Below are positions 35,664 to 44,108 of a stretch of DNA of 64,000 bases, piece after piece. Origin of the DNA: CAIJXJ01 sp964445115. GTDB lineage: Bacteria; Pseudomonadota; Gammaproteobacteria; Burkholderiales; Methylophilaceae. Position numbers and translations under genes: made by a program. The notes beneath the pieces are model-generated. The model made no database searches. It was given only the letters and a program-made list of their open reading frames with translations, and had not been told where the DNA came from. The stretch lies in the NCBI GenBank assembly GCA_964445115.1, contig CAYUJU010000009.1, positions 1 to 64,000 on the forward strand, given 5' to 3'. Each line of letters opens with the position of its first letter. The stretch's first letter is position 1.

Positions 35664-36893
35664 ATGCCAGTGAACCTGAATTCCCCCGCTGCGGCCGACT
35701 TGCTGCCGGTATGTGGCGTCAAACTGGGGTATGCCGAGGCGCATATCCGCAAACCCAATCGCAAGGATCTGCTGGTCATGCAGTTTGCCCCTGGGAGCCG
35801 TGTGGCAGGGGTATTTACGCAAAACCGCTTCTGTGCGGCCCCGGTGACGCTGTGCAAGGAACATCTGGCCTCGGGCAAGGAAATCCGCGGGTTGGTCGTG
35901 AACACCGGTAACGCCAATGCTGGCACCGGCGAAGACGGCATGCTGCGTGCGCGGCGTACCTGCGAGGCGCTGGCCGGCCTGCTGGGCTGTGCGGACCAGC
36001 AGATCCTGCCGTTCTCCACCGGCGTCATCATGGAGCCGCTGCCGGTGGATCGCGTAGTTGCCGGTTTGCCGGCCTGCGTGGCGGATCTCAAGGAGGACAA
36101 CTGGCTGAACGCAGCGCAGGCGATCATGACCACCGATATCGTGGCCAAGGGGGCTTCGCGTCAACTGACGCTTGGCGGCAAGACCGTCACCGTGACCGGC
36201 ATCGCCAAGGGCTCCGGCATGATTCATCCCAACATGGCGACCATGCTGGGGTATATCGCGACTGATGCCGCGGTTTCCCAGAACGCACTGGAGGCAATGA
36301 TCCAGCACGCGGTCAACCGCTCCTTTAACTGCATCACGGTGGATGGCGATACTTCCACCAATGACTCGCTGGTGCTGGTGGCGACTGGGCAGGCGGGCAA
36401 TACGGAGATTGCTGACGTCCAGCATGCTGATTATCTCGCCCTGCGCGATGTGATTGCCGAAGTGGCCGCGGTGCTGGCGCAAGCCATCGTGCGCGACGGC
36501 GAGGGCGCGACCAAGTTCATGACCATCAGTGTCGAAGGCGGCCGCGACGAGGCGGAATGCCGCAAGATCGGCTATGCGATCGCGCATTCGCCGTTGATCA
36601 AGACCGCCTTCTTCGCGTCCGACCCTAATCTGGGCCGTATCCTGGCCGCGATCGGCTATGCCGGCGTGGCCGATCTCGACGTTGATCTGATCCAACTGTA
36701 TCTGGGAGACGTGCTGGTGGCGGAAAACGGCGGCCGCGCCGCCAGTTATCAGGAGGCCGATGGCCAGCGCATCATGAAGGAAGCGGAAATCACGGTCCGT
36801 GTGGTGCTGGGGCGCGGGCAGGCCGAGGCAACCGTCTGGACCTGTGACTTCTCCTACGATTACGTCAAGATCAACGCGGACTATCGGACCTGA
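35664..36893 (+). CDS. argJ: Bifunctional ornithine acetyltransferase/N-acetylglutamate synthase ArgJ
   Basis: ArgJ transfers acetyl from N-acetylornithine to glutamate and may also use acetyl-CoA, in arginine synthesis. From ATG 35664 (GGAG 9-10 bases upstream) the product is 409 residues, the normal length; the longer frame from 35586 is unlike the family. The autocleavage site before the nucleophilic Thr is in GMIHPNMATML, and the oxyanion residues are in NTGNANAGTG. Its stop overlaps the next start by one base. Confidence 0.96.
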   Translation: MPVNLNSPAAADLLPVCGVKLGYAEAHIRKPNRKDLLVMQFAPGSRVAGVFTQNRFCAAPVTLCKEHLASGKEIRGLVVNTGNANAGTGEDGMLRARRTCEALAGLLGCADQQILPFSTGVIMEPLPVDRVVAGLPACVADLKEDNWLNAAQAIMTTDIVAKGASRQLTLGGKTVTVTGIAKGSGMIHPNMATMLGYIATDAAVSQNALEAMIQHAVNRSFNCITVDGDTSTNDSLVLVATGQAGNTEIADVQHADYLALRDVIAEVAAVLAQAIVRDGEGATKFMTISVEGGRDEAECRKIGYAIAHSPLIKTAFFASDPNLGRILAAIGYAGVADLDVDLIQLYLGDVLVAENGGRAASYQEADGQRIMKEAEITVRVVLGRGQAEATVWTCDFSYDYVKINADYRT

Positions 36894-37744
36894 TGGAGAC
36901 CCTGATCGCCCGGGCCGAGGCCCTCCTGCAGCGGCTGGAGACCTTGCTGCCGCCGTCACCCGCCGCGCCCGACTGGTCGGCCACGGCTTATCGCTGGCGC
37001 CGTGTGCAGGGGCGAGGCCAGCTGCAACCGGTGCATGCCCCGCATCGCATCGCGCTCGCTGACCTGCGCGATGTCGATCCGCAAAAGGTTGCGCTGGTGC
37101 GCAATACCCGCCAGTTTCTGCAGGGCCTGCCGGCCAACAACGCCCTGCTGACGGGCGCGCGCGGCACGGGCAAGTCGTCGCTGGTCAAGGCGCTGCTGAA
37201 CGAATTCGCCTCGCAGGGCCTGCGCCTGGTCGAGGTCGACAAGGCGGATCTGACCGACCTGATGGACATTGCCGACCTGCTGCGCGGTCGCCCGGAGCGA
37301 TTCATCATTTTTTGCGATGATCTGTCCTTCGATGCTGACGAACCGGGTTACAAGGCGCTCAAGGTTGCGCTTGACGGCTCCGTGGCCGCCGCCGCAGACA
37401 ACATGCTGATCTACGCCACGTCTAACCGTCGCCACCTGATGCCGGAATTCATGGCGGAAAATCTGGAAACGCGCTACGAAGGCGATGAAATTCGCCCCGG
37501 TGAAACCACTGAAGAAAAAATCTCCCTATCCGAACGCTTCGGGCTGTGGCTGTCCTTTTATCCGTTCGATCAGGAGGCTTACCTCGACATTGTGCGTCAT
37601 TGGCTGAAGCATTTTGGGGTTGCGCGTCTGACTCCGCAGGCGCGTCGATCAGCGTTGCAGTTCGCCCTGGGACGTGGCTCCCGCAGTGGTCGGGTGGCGT
37701 GGCAGTTCGCCCGTGATTGGGCGGGGCAACAGGGGCTGCGATGA
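36893..37744 (+). CDS. DUF815 AAA+ family ATPase
   Basis: Encodes 283 residues. Walker A is TGARGTGKSS at about residues 84-93 and the Walker B-like motif is FIIFCDDLSFD; sensor 1 follows in YATSNRRHLMP. DUF815 proteins are single-domain AAA+ ATPases of unknown role, often found next to argJ and mutT-like genes in betaproteobacteria, as here. It overlaps argJ by 1 base and the Nudix gene by 4. Confidence 0.88.
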   Translation: METLIARAEALLQRLETLLPPSPAAPDWSATAYRWRRVQGRGQLQPVHAPHRIALADLRDVDPQKVALVRNTRQFLQGLPANNALLTGARGTGKSSLVKALLNEFASQGLRLVEVDKADLTDLMDIADLLRGRPERFIIFCDDLSFDADEPGYKALKVALDGSVAAAADNMLIYATSNRRHLMPEFMAENLETRYEGDEIRPGETTEEKISLSERFGLWLSFYPFDQEAYLDIVRHWLKHFGVARLTPQARRSALQFALGRGSRSGRVAWQFARDWAGQQGLR

Positions 37745-38688
37745 GCGTGCGCGACACAGTAGAAGCGGTCGTTGCCGTCATCCGGCGGCCGGATGGCCAA
37801 GTGCTGCTCGGCCAGCGTCCCGAGGGTAAGCCTTGGGCAGGGTGGTGGGAATTCCCGGGCGGCAAGATCGAAGACGGGGAGGCTGCTTTCCATGCGCTGC
37901 AACGCGAGTTGCAGGAAGAACTCGGCATCCAGGCCACGGAGGCCTATCCCTGGCTGACACGCGTGTTCGACTACCCCGAGCGCCGCGTCAAGCTGCGCTT
38001 CTTCACCGTGCGCCAATGGCAGGGCGAGCCGCAGGGCTGCGAAGGGCAGCAGCTTTCCTGGCAGCACCCTGCATCGGTTGCGGTGGGGCCTCTGCTGCCA
38101 GCCAACGCGCCCATTCTGGATGCGTTGCGATTGCCCGCGACATATGCCATCACCAACTTGCAGGAAATGGGCGAGGCCCGCTTTTTTGCCATGCTCGAAT
38201 CTGCGCTGGATCGCGGGGTGCGGCTGATTCAAGTGCGCGAGAAACATCTGGACGCGCCCGCGCTGGAAAAGTTCGCGCGCCGGGTGGTGGACGTGGCGAG
38301 CCCTTGCGGTGCCAGGGTGCTGCTGAACGGCGAAGTCGCCATGGCCCGGCACGTGGGCGCGCATGGCGTTCACCTCAGCGCGGCCCGCCTGATGGAACTG
38401 GACAACAAACCGGAGGGCCTGCTGTGCGCAGCCTCCTGTCATCAGGCGGCAGAGTTGGCGCAGGCGGCACGCCTCGGGCTGGATTTCGTGCTGCTCTCCC
38501 CCGTGATGCGTACGCTCAGTCATCCTGATGCCGAGCCGTTGGGATGGGCCCGCTTCCAGTCGATGCTGGGGGAGTATCCCCTGCCGGTATTCGCGCTCGG
38601 CGGGCTGCAGGTGGCCGACATGGCGTCCGCATGGCACCACGGGGCGCACGGCATCGCCATGCAGCGTGCGGTATGGGACGCGATTTGA
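37741..38688 (+). CDS. Nudix hydrolase (MutT-like) fused to a thiamine-phosphate-synthase-like domain
   Basis: Encodes 315 residues from ATG 37741. Residues about 1-130 are a Nudix domain with the complete box GGKIEDGEAAFHALQRELQEEL, close to MutT, which removes 8-oxo-dGTP. Residues about 140-310 resemble ThiE/TenI, a TIM barrel with RLIQVREKHLD and GAHGVHLS. Such MutT-ThiE fusions are known in proteobacteria, and whether the ThiE half is catalytic is unclear. It overlaps the DUF815 gene upstream. Confidence 0.9.
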   Translation: MSVRDTVEAVVAVIRRPDGQVLLGQRPEGKPWAGWWEFPGGKIEDGEAAFHALQRELQEELGIQATEAYPWLTRVFDYPERRVKLRFFTVRQWQGEPQGCEGQQLSWQHPASVAVGPLLPANAPILDALRLPATYAITNLQEMGEARFFAMLESALDRGVRLIQVREKHLDAPALEKFARRVVDVASPCGARVLLNGEVAMARHVGAHGVHLSAARLMELDNKPEGLLCAASCHQAAELAQAARLGLDFVLLSPVMRTLSHPDAEPLGWARFQSMLGEYPLPVFALGGLQVADMASAWHHGAHGIAMQRAVWDAI

Positions 38689-39131
38689 CGCGTCGCCGCC
38701 TCTGGGGCTGGATCGCTCTCGTGGCGGGCAGCCTGATGCTGCTGGGCGGCGTTGCGCTGCTTTACCTTGGGTTGGTCCCGCGACCGGCCGCTGACGTTAC
38801 GTCGGTGCCTTGTCCGGACATCCGTGTGGGGTGCCTGTTGCCGGGCCAGGCGGGGCGTGTCGTGTTCGACGACATTCCGCAAGCCATGCAACCCTTTAAC
38901 GTCCGGGTGGAGGCGCCACGGGCGGCTGCCGTGCATGTGAGCTTTGCCATGCGCGGCATGCAGATGGGGATGAACCGCTACCGGCTGCTACCGCAGGGCG
39001 AGGGGCGATGGGTCGCGCAGGTTACGTTGCCGGTCTGCGTCGACGGGCGTGCGGATTGGGATATGACGCTGGAACTGGAAGGGCCGTCGCTGGCAAACCG
39101 GCAGTATCGCGTGCCGTTCGCCAGTCGCTGA
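38673..39131 (+). CDS. Membrane-anchored hypothetical protein
   Basis: Encodes 152 residues from ATG 38673, overlapping the Nudix-ThiE gene by 16 bases. One N-terminal membrane helix lies at about 9-32, followed by a periplasmic part with three cysteines and a Met-rich stretch (FAMRGMQMGMNRY) near residue 90. The beta-rich C-terminal half has a composition like FixH/YtkA domains, but this is only an impression. The Met/Cys content and the convergent copper chaperone gene suggest a link to copper or cytochrome oxidase maturation. Confidence 0.72.
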   Translation: MGRDLTRRRLWGWIALVAGSLMLLGGVALLYLGLVPRPAADVTSVPCPDIRVGCLLPGQAGRVVFDDIPQAMQPFNVRVEAPRAAAVHVSFAMRGMQMGMNRYRLLPQGEGRWVAQVTLPVCVDGRADWDMTLELEGPSLANRQYRVPFASR

Positions 39132-39139
39132 ATCGATGC

Positions 39140-39580
39140 CTATTCTGCCGCTTTGATCGGCAGTTTCACTGGCAGCGCGTAAGTCTTGCCGGATTTTTCC
39201 TTGATCTTGAGCGAGAGCGCCACGCTGTCGCCCGCCTTGAGCGGATGCTTAAGGTCGAACAGCATCAGGTGGAACCCGCCTGGTTCCAGTTTGACGGTTT
39301 GGCCTGCCGGCAGCGGTAACGTTTCCATCATGCGCATTTCCATCACGCCGTTGTTCATGGCCATCTTGTGGATTTCGACGCTGTCCGCCACCGGGGTGGA
39401 GGCTTCCGTCAGCGTGGCGTCGACCGGGCTTTGCAGCAGCATGTAGGCGGCCCCGACTTCCTGCCCCGGCATGGTGGCGCGCGCCCAGGCGTGGGTGATT
39501 TTGACCGTGTCGTCTGTGGCGAAGCTTGAAAACGAAATCAGGCAGGCCAGCAGCCAGTGCCAAGGATTATTGCGCGTCAT
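39140..39580 (-). CDS. Periplasmic copper chaperone, PCu(A)C family
   Basis: Encodes 146 residues with a signal peptide cleaved near Ala21. The mature part is a PCu(A)C (DUF461) domain with the copper-binding His/Met set seen in VEIHKMAM, MEMRMMETL and GGFHLMLFDL. Such proteins deliver Cu(I) to cytochrome oxidase. Its start overlaps the end of yacG by 14 bases, and it converges with the Met-rich membrane-anchored gene. Confidence 0.93.
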   Translation of the reverse strand: MTRNNPWHWLLACLISFSSFATDDTVKITHAWARATMPGQEVGAAYMLLQSPVDATLTEASTPVADSVEIHKMAMNNGVMEMRMMETLPLPAGQTVKLEPGGFHLMLFDLKHPLKAGDSVALSLKIKEKSGKTYALPVKLPIKAAE

Positions 39581-39734
39581 CGGGAACCTCCGGCTTGTCG
39601 GACTCAGGGATGCGGTACTGTTCGCTGGCCCACTGTCCCAGGTCGATCAGCTTGCATCGTTTCGAGCAGAACGGACGATACGGGTTCGCGGGGTCGTAGG
39701 GTGTTTTGTCGCTGCAGCCCGGGCAGGCGACCAT
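39567..39734 (-). CDS. yacG: Zinc-binding DNA gyrase inhibitor YacG
   Basis: Encodes 55 residues with the four zinc cysteines in ACPGCSDK and FCSKRCKLIDLGQW, the YacG signature. In E. coli it binds GyrB and inhibits gyrase. ATG 39734 is preferred; an in-frame GTG at 39755 would overlap zapD. Its place after zapD in pilD-coaE-zapD-yacG is conserved. Confidence 0.93.
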   Translation of the reverse strand: MVACPGCSDKTPYDPANPYRPFCSKRCKLIDLGQWASEQYRIPESDKPEVPDDAQ

Positions 39735-39742
39735 GCGCGGCG

Positions 39743-40501
39743 TTACAGGTTGCACAGCGTCAGTTCGAAGGGGACGTCCGCCTCGTATTGGCGTGGTTTC
39801 TGGGTGGTGTCCAGCAGGTTGAAGCGTACGTTGATCGCGTATTTGTTGGCGCTGACTTCCGGGAAACAGCCCAGGCTGTCATCTACGGTCACCCGCAGCA
39901 TCTGCGCTGGCTTGGCGCCCCCCAGCATCTGCTGGTAGGCCCCTTGCTGGGCGACATGTGTCACCGGCACGCCGCTGCCGCGCAGGATGTGCAGGATGAT
40001 GCGCAGGCCGTCGTACAGTGGCGTCAGCGGTGCCATCCAGGCTTCGAGATCTTGCTTGCGCTGTTCCGAGGTACGGCCCAGCCAGTAATGGTAGGAGGGC
40101 ACGTCGAATTCGCAGACGCCCCCCGGAATACCAGCGCGCTGCTTGATCGCCATCAGCCATTCGTTGTCGCGCAGCGATTGGCCGATCTTGCCCGTGTTGG
40201 TGCGCAACTGGTGCGCGGTCTTTTCGATTTCTTCGATCACTTCGTTGAGTATGTTTTCCGCGATCGAGGGGTTGCCGCGCAGGCTTTCCATGACGATCTT
40301 CTGGCGATCGAGTTCTTGTAGCAGGTCGGTTTTCAGTTCGGCGCGGTCGATGACATCCAGAATCTGGAAGATGCCCAGCAAGGCGCAATGGTGGTTGAAC
40401 TCGTGCCCTCCCTGCAGGTAATGCAGGATCTTCACGAAAAGATCCTCCAGACGCAGCAGGGTGCGAATGCGCTCGTTGAAGGGGTAGTCGTAACTGGACA
40501 C
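39743..40501 (-). CDS. zapD: Cell division protein ZapD
   Basis: A 252-residue cytoplasmic protein that cross-links FtsZ filaments. The N-terminus YPFNERIRTLLRLEDLF and the GGVCEFDVPSYHYWL segment are typical of the family (formerly YacF/DUF1342). It lies between coaE and yacG as in many beta- and gammaproteobacteria. Confidence 0.95.
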   Translation of the reverse strand: MSSYDYPFNERIRTLLRLEDLFVKILHYLQGGHEFNHHCALLGIFQILDVIDRAELKTDLLQELDRQKIVMESLRGNPSIAENILNEVIEEIEKTAHQLRTNTGKIGQSLRDNEWLMAIKQRAGIPGGVCEFDVPSYHYWLGRTSEQRKQDLEAWMAPLTPLYDGLRIILHILRGSGVPVTHVAQQGAYQQMLGGAKPAQMLRVTVDDSLGCFPEVSANKYAINVRFNLLDTTQKPRQYEADVPFELTLCNL

Positions 40502-40543
40502 GAAATGACCGCGTAATTATCGTCACATAAGAGTTGTAGCGGA

Positions 40544-41161
40544 TTATGAAATTGATTGGCTAACTGCGCAAGTCTTAATGTATTTTTCGTGTTTCTGCCT
40601 GACTTGTGCGGCCAGTTCGTCCAGTGTTCCATCGTTCAGAATCACATCATCGGCAAGTGCCAGCCGCTTTGCCCGGGGCAGTTGCGCCGCCATGATGGCG
40701 CGGACGGCTGCTTCTGACAGCCCGCTGCGTGCCGTGGCGCGCTGGACTTGCAGGGCTTCGTCGCAGTCAATCACCAGACTGCATGCGATGAGATGCGCGT
40801 AGCCCTGCGTCTCGAACAGCAAGGGGACGACCAGGATCTGGTAGGGGGCGTCGGCGTGGGCAGCCAGCAGTTCCAAGGCACGCGCGCGGATGCGCGGATG
40901 CAGGATACTTTCCAGCGCGCGCCGCGATGCCGGGTCGGCGAACACGCGTTCGCGGATCAGGCCGCGGTTGAGGGAGCCGTCAGGGCTGAGTGCAGCATCA
41001 CCAAAGACAGCGGCAATTTCCGCCAGGGCCGGCTGTCCGGGCTGTGTCAGCGCATGCGCAATCCGATCGGTATCCACCACCGGCACGCCGAGCGCGGCGA
41101 ACAGGTCCGCTGCGGCACTCTTGCCGCTGCCGATGCCCCCGGTCAGCCCGATCACGAACAT
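40544..41161 (-). CDS. coaE: Dephospho-CoA kinase CoaE
   Basis: Catalyses the last step of coenzyme A synthesis. The product is 205 residues from ATG 41161. Walker A is GLTGGIGSGKS, DTDRIAH follows, and the CoA-domain VVPLLFETQGY is typical. A start 9 bases upstream is possible. It follows pilD by 9 bases. Confidence 0.96.
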   Translation of the reverse strand: MFVIGLTGGIGSGKSAAADLFAALGVPVVDTDRIAHALTQPGQPALAEIAAVFGDAALSPDGSLNRGLIRERVFADPASRRALESILHPRIRARALELLAAHADAPYQILVVPLLFETQGYAHLIACSLVIDCDEALQVQRATARSGLSEAAVRAIMAAQLPRAKRLALADDVILNDGTLDELAAQVRQKHEKYIKTCAVSQSIS

Positions 41162-41170
41162 AAGGCGCAC

Positions 41171-42025
41171 TTAGCGGCCAGGCAGGTAGAAACCTGCCAG
41201 TTGCGGACCCCAGAAGAGCGCTGCGATCCCGCCCAGCGCAAGGTAGGGGCCGAACGGAATCGGGACGTTGCGGCCGTGGCGCGCAAACAGGATCATGCCG
41301 ATGCCGATGATGGAGCCGGCCAGCGAGGACAGCAGGATCACGGCCGGCAGCAACTGCCAGCCAAACCAGGCGCCAATGGCGGCCAGCAGCTTGAAGTCGC
41401 CGTAGCCCATGCCTTCCTTGCCCGTGACCAGCTTGAACAGCCAGTACACGCTCCACAGGGCCAGGTAGCCGGCCATGGCGCCGATGACGGCCGAATTCAA
41501 GTCGGTGAACAGGCCGTGCAGATTGAGGAACAGGCCGCCCCAGAGCAGGGGCAGGGTAATGTCGTCCGGCAGCAGAAACGTATCGAAATCGATGAAGGTC
41601 AGGGCAATCAGGGCGAAGGTGAACAGCAGGGCCGCAATGGCGGTGGCCCCCAAACCGAAATGCCAGGCCACCAGCCCGCTCAGGGCGCCGGTGAGTGCTT
41701 CAACCAATGGGTAGCGCGGGCTGATGCGCGTGTGGCAGCCCGCGCATTTGCCGCCCAGCGTGAGATAACTCAATACCGGGATGTTTTCCATCGCAGTGAT
41801 CTGGTGGCCGCATACCGGGCAGGATGAGCGTGGGGTGACCAGGTCATAGCGCGGGGCGGCAGGCACCTCGAGCCCTTGTGATTCGGCCACCTGGCGCTGC
41901 CATTCAGCCTCCATCATCTTGGGCAAGCGGTGGATCACCACGTTGAGAAAGCTGCCGATCAGCAGGCCGAACAAGGTGGCGGAAAAAACGAAAAAAGCGG
42001 GATGGTCGCGCAGGAGTTCCAGCAT
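41171..42025 (-). CDS. pilD: Prepilin peptidase/N-methyltransferase PilD
   Basis: A 284-residue polytopic aspartyl protease that trims and N-methylates type IV prepilins. The cytoplasmic zinc loop has CPVCGHQ and CAGCHTR, and the catalytic aspartates are in FIDFDTFLLPDD and GMGYGDFKLL. It heads the pilD-coaE-zapD-yacG-PCu(A)C run and serves the PilB/PilC system encoded at 11.5-14.5 kb. Confidence 0.96.
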   Translation of the reverse strand: MLELLRDHPAFFVFSATLFGLLIGSFLNVVIHRLPKMMEAEWQRQVAESQGLEVPAAPRYDLVTPRSSCPVCGHQITAMENIPVLSYLTLGGKCAGCHTRISPRYPLVEALTGALSGLVAWHFGLGATAIAALLFTFALIALTFIDFDTFLLPDDITLPLLWGGLFLNLHGLFTDLNSAVIGAMAGYLALWSVYWLFKLVTGKEGMGYGDFKLLAAIGAWFGWQLLPAVILLSSLAGSIIGIGMILFARHGRNVPIPFGPYLALGGIAALFWGPQLAGFYLPGR

Positions 42026-42172
42026 GCTAGGCCTGTGTTCCGAAGGATGGTGCGCGCATCATCCCATCGTCCTCCGGGGATGGCAAGCCGGGGCCGCCCC
42101 TTGAAATCGGCGCATGTGCCCCCACTGAGGATAGTGAGTTCCTGTTGGACCGATGCTGAAGACCCTGTTGCC

Positions 42173-42493
42173 ATGAATCAATCCTACCAAACTGCTCCTG
42201 ATCTTGATTTTCCCATCGTCTGTCAGGCCGAGGTCGACTTGCCTGCCTGGCTGCGCGAGTTGACGGGGCAAGCGGGGTGGCAACTGCTGGAGGAATCGCC
42301 TTTCGATGCCGGCGAATCCTATCGTTTGTGTCGAGGGCAGGATGAGGCGGAGGTGGTGCTATTCCACACCGGTCATGTCACGGTGGGGCTGGCGGACCGG
42401 GTGTTGTATGAGGGGCGCCTGCTGGATGCGCCAGGGTGTGCGAGTGTTCGCTACTTCCATGGTGAAAGCGGCGAGCCGATCACCTTGAACTGA
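42173..42493 (+). CDS. Hypothetical protein
   Basis: From ATG 42173 the product is 106 residues, acidic and soluble, with a central DLPAWLRELTGQAGWQLLEE segment and a beta-rich second half. The longer upstream frame is antisense to pilD. No family recognised. It is the last GC-rich gene before composition drops at about 42.5 kb and so marks the left border of the accessory region. Confidence 0.6.
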   Translation: MNQSYQTAPDLDFPIVCQAEVDLPAWLRELTGQAGWQLLEESPFDAGESYRLCRGQDEAEVVLFHTGHVTVGLADRVLYEGRLLDAPGCASVRYFHGESGEPITLN

Positions 42494-42848
42494 CCCTGGC
42501 ATTGCAGAGCAATAGTTTTACGAACTTCCACGAGATTGGATAATGTGGTGTTGGATTTCAACCACGACGCGTGGTTGATCGGTAATGATTGGATGTGTGG
42601 CAGGGGTGATAATCTTGTCCAGCTTGAAACCCATATAACTTACCATTGGCCCCTGATTTTTTGGTTTCGGAATCCCCATGCGCAAGGCCAGGGGAAACAT
42701 AATTTGACACTTTTCTGCAGTGAGCACCGATATCCATGCACTTTGTGCCTTCATGAAGGGGCATTATATTTCATTTGTTGATTGGTTTCTGGTGGGAGGC
42801 ATCTTCCCATGACCGACTGGGCCGGAAATGTGTTCATCATTTTTTGCT

Positions 42849-42865
42849 GTTCACGTAACGTGAAC
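42849..42865. promoter_or_regulatory. 17-base palindrome, possible operator
   Basis: GTTCACGT and ACGTGAAC flank a single A, a perfect 8-bp-arm dyad of the size bound by dimeric repressors. It lies about 50 bases upstream of the candidate RNA. Confidence 0.45.
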
Positions 42866-42904
42866 ACGTTGTATTTATGAACGGGCTCAGCCGCAAGCAT
42901 TGCA

Positions 42905-43063
42905 ATATATGCGACAGTGGTAGAATGGCATCTTTGAAAGCTACGTTGAGCGAGTGTAAAAATGTAGCGCCGCCTGGGTAACTGGGTGCCATCTGGAGTG
43001 GCTAGGTGCAGTATGTGCCGAGAGAGTCTCGCATGCGACGGCCGCTATGCGGCCGTTATTTTT
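42905..43063 (+). ncRNA. Candidate structured RNA with intrinsic terminator
   Basis: Visible helices are TGGCA (42926-42930) with TGCCA (42987-42991) enclosing GCTACGTT/AATGTAGC (42940-42947 and 42961-42968). Downstream are CGAGA/TCTCG (about 43019-43031) and a terminator: ACGGCCGC (43038-43045), loop TAT, GCGGCCGT (43049-43056), then TATTTTT. No known riboswitch or RNA family is recognised. A TAGAAT box at about 42921 could be a -10 element. The 5' boundary is a guess. Confidence 0.4.
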
Positions 43064-43264
43064 GTAGAGTGCTCTCACCTTTAGCATCTCAGACTGTAGG
43101 GTGTCCATAAAACTGGAGGACTACAGGAGATGTTCCCCATTAATCTGCAAGCCAGTTCCAAGATCGATGTAGAAATTGCAATCAAGGGATCGATTGCGAG
43201 ATCATGGTTAACTGGGATTTTAGGAGGCAGCCCTCTCCAGCCGAAACTGAAGAGGGCTTCCACA

Positions 43265-43435
43265 CTAAGGCTTCCGTCCGAATCGCAGCGCCGCTATAAC
43301 AACAACTACGGCCGCAGGCAGCGTAAACGCTATCCACGGTGACAACCCAACTGAATGAAGGGCGAAGAACCCACTCAAAACAGCTGCCATTGCCTGACTA
43401 AAGCCATCCGGCGTTGTTGGATTTGAATCGTTCAT
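43265..43435 (-). CDS. 56-residue small membrane protein
   Basis: ATG at 43435 is preceded by AAGGAGAG at ideal spacing, and the frame ends in TAG at 43265-43267. The peptide has a polar N-terminus (MNDSNPTTPDGF), an amphipathic stretch, and one long hydrophobic helix (residues about 31-50, ending in a run of Val/Ile/Ala) with a basic tail RFGRKP. This is the layout of a single-span inner-membrane peptide. It lies downstream of the 291-residue/139-residue pair on the same strand and could be part of that unit. No family recognised. Confidence 0.6.
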   Translation of the reverse strand: MNDSNPTTPDGFSQAMAAVLSGFFALHSVGLSPWIAFTLPAAVVVVIAALRFGRKP

Positions 43436-43688
43436 AGACTCTCCTTCACAACAATTGCCACCAGTCTCTTGATGAGGCGGGGATGGCGACCAGACTTTGC
43501 TGCCTATTAGTCATTTATAGCTTTATAGAGCGTTTTTGCAGATGGACTGGCGGCAGCAACCCGACTGCATGCCAGAATTTTATGTGGTTTTACGCAAAGA
43601 AGCTAATTTTGCTGGGGTAGGTGCGAAAGTGCTGAGAGACTCTCGTTTTACAGATGCGCGCCGATGCCTTGTCTCTCATTTCGTATCG

Positions 43689-44108
43689 TTACTGAGTAGG
43701 GTGAATGTTGGCCAATACTACCCAGAATTTATGTCCTACAGAAATTATCATCGCAGTTGAGTAGGTGACTGCAAAAATTGTTGCAGTCATGCTCCATGAG
43801 AGGTACGGTGCGGACAAAAAAATACTGGTTAGGGATGCAACCATCCCTGCCGCATATGATGCAGAGGCATGGTACAACTCGTGAAGCAGTTTTTTATAAT
43901 GTCCCGTTCTCTGCATATTCCGTAATAACTTTTGATTTGCAACGGCAGTCAGAATCGACAAGGCTGCAATCATAAATCCCAGCATGGTTGCGGTAACCCC
44001 AGCAAATGCGCTGGCGGCATTGTGCAGCGCATCTACGCTATATGTGTCGATGTGCGACCACAGCAGCCAAGCCATGGCCGCCGAGATGGCTGCCCTAATC
44101 CAAAGCAT
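43689..44108 (-). CDS. Multi-span membrane protein coupled to the upstream gene
   Basis: From ATG 44108 (GGGTGG upstream) the product is 139 residues; a GTG at 44117 would add three. Four hydrophobic segments are visible at about 3-20, 33-55, 88-105 and 110-130, separated by a basic cytoplasmic-type loop at about residues 58-75. The start overlaps the end of the 291-residue gene by 14 bases, so the two are translationally coupled. Small membrane proteins of this kind often act as effectors in abortive-infection systems, but no homology supports that here. Confidence 0.7.
   Translation of the reverse strand: MLWIRAAISAAMAWLLWSHIDTYSVDALHNAASAFAGVTATMLGFMIAALSILTAVANQKLLRNMQRTGHYKKLLHELYHASASYAAGMVASLTSIFLSAPYLSWSMTATIFAVTYSTAMIISVGHKFWVVLANIHPTQ

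Larger units (their letters stand above)
42494..43264. other. Long gene-poor stretch at the left edge of the accessory region
   Basis: About 770 bases with no convincing coding sequence. It holds a dyad CAACCACG/CGTGGTTG (42559-42577), an operator-like palindrome at 42849-42865 and a candidate structured RNA ending in a terminator at 43038-43063. Short open frames on both strands between 42518 and 42781 overlap each other and lack ribosome binding sites, so I do not call them. Confidence 0.6.

Noticed and set aside
42518..42781. Overlapping 78- and 81-codon frames on opposite strands
   Set aside because: They overlap each other almost completely, lack ribosome binding sites and show no domain; possibly a decayed fragment.
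43130..43342. A 70-codon + strand frame
   Set aside because: It overlaps the better-supported 56-residue - strand gene and its Arg/Ser-rich end looks like a shadow.
43536..43760. A 74-codon + strand frame
   Set aside because: No ribosome binding site, and it runs into the end of the well-supported membrane protein gene on the other strand.
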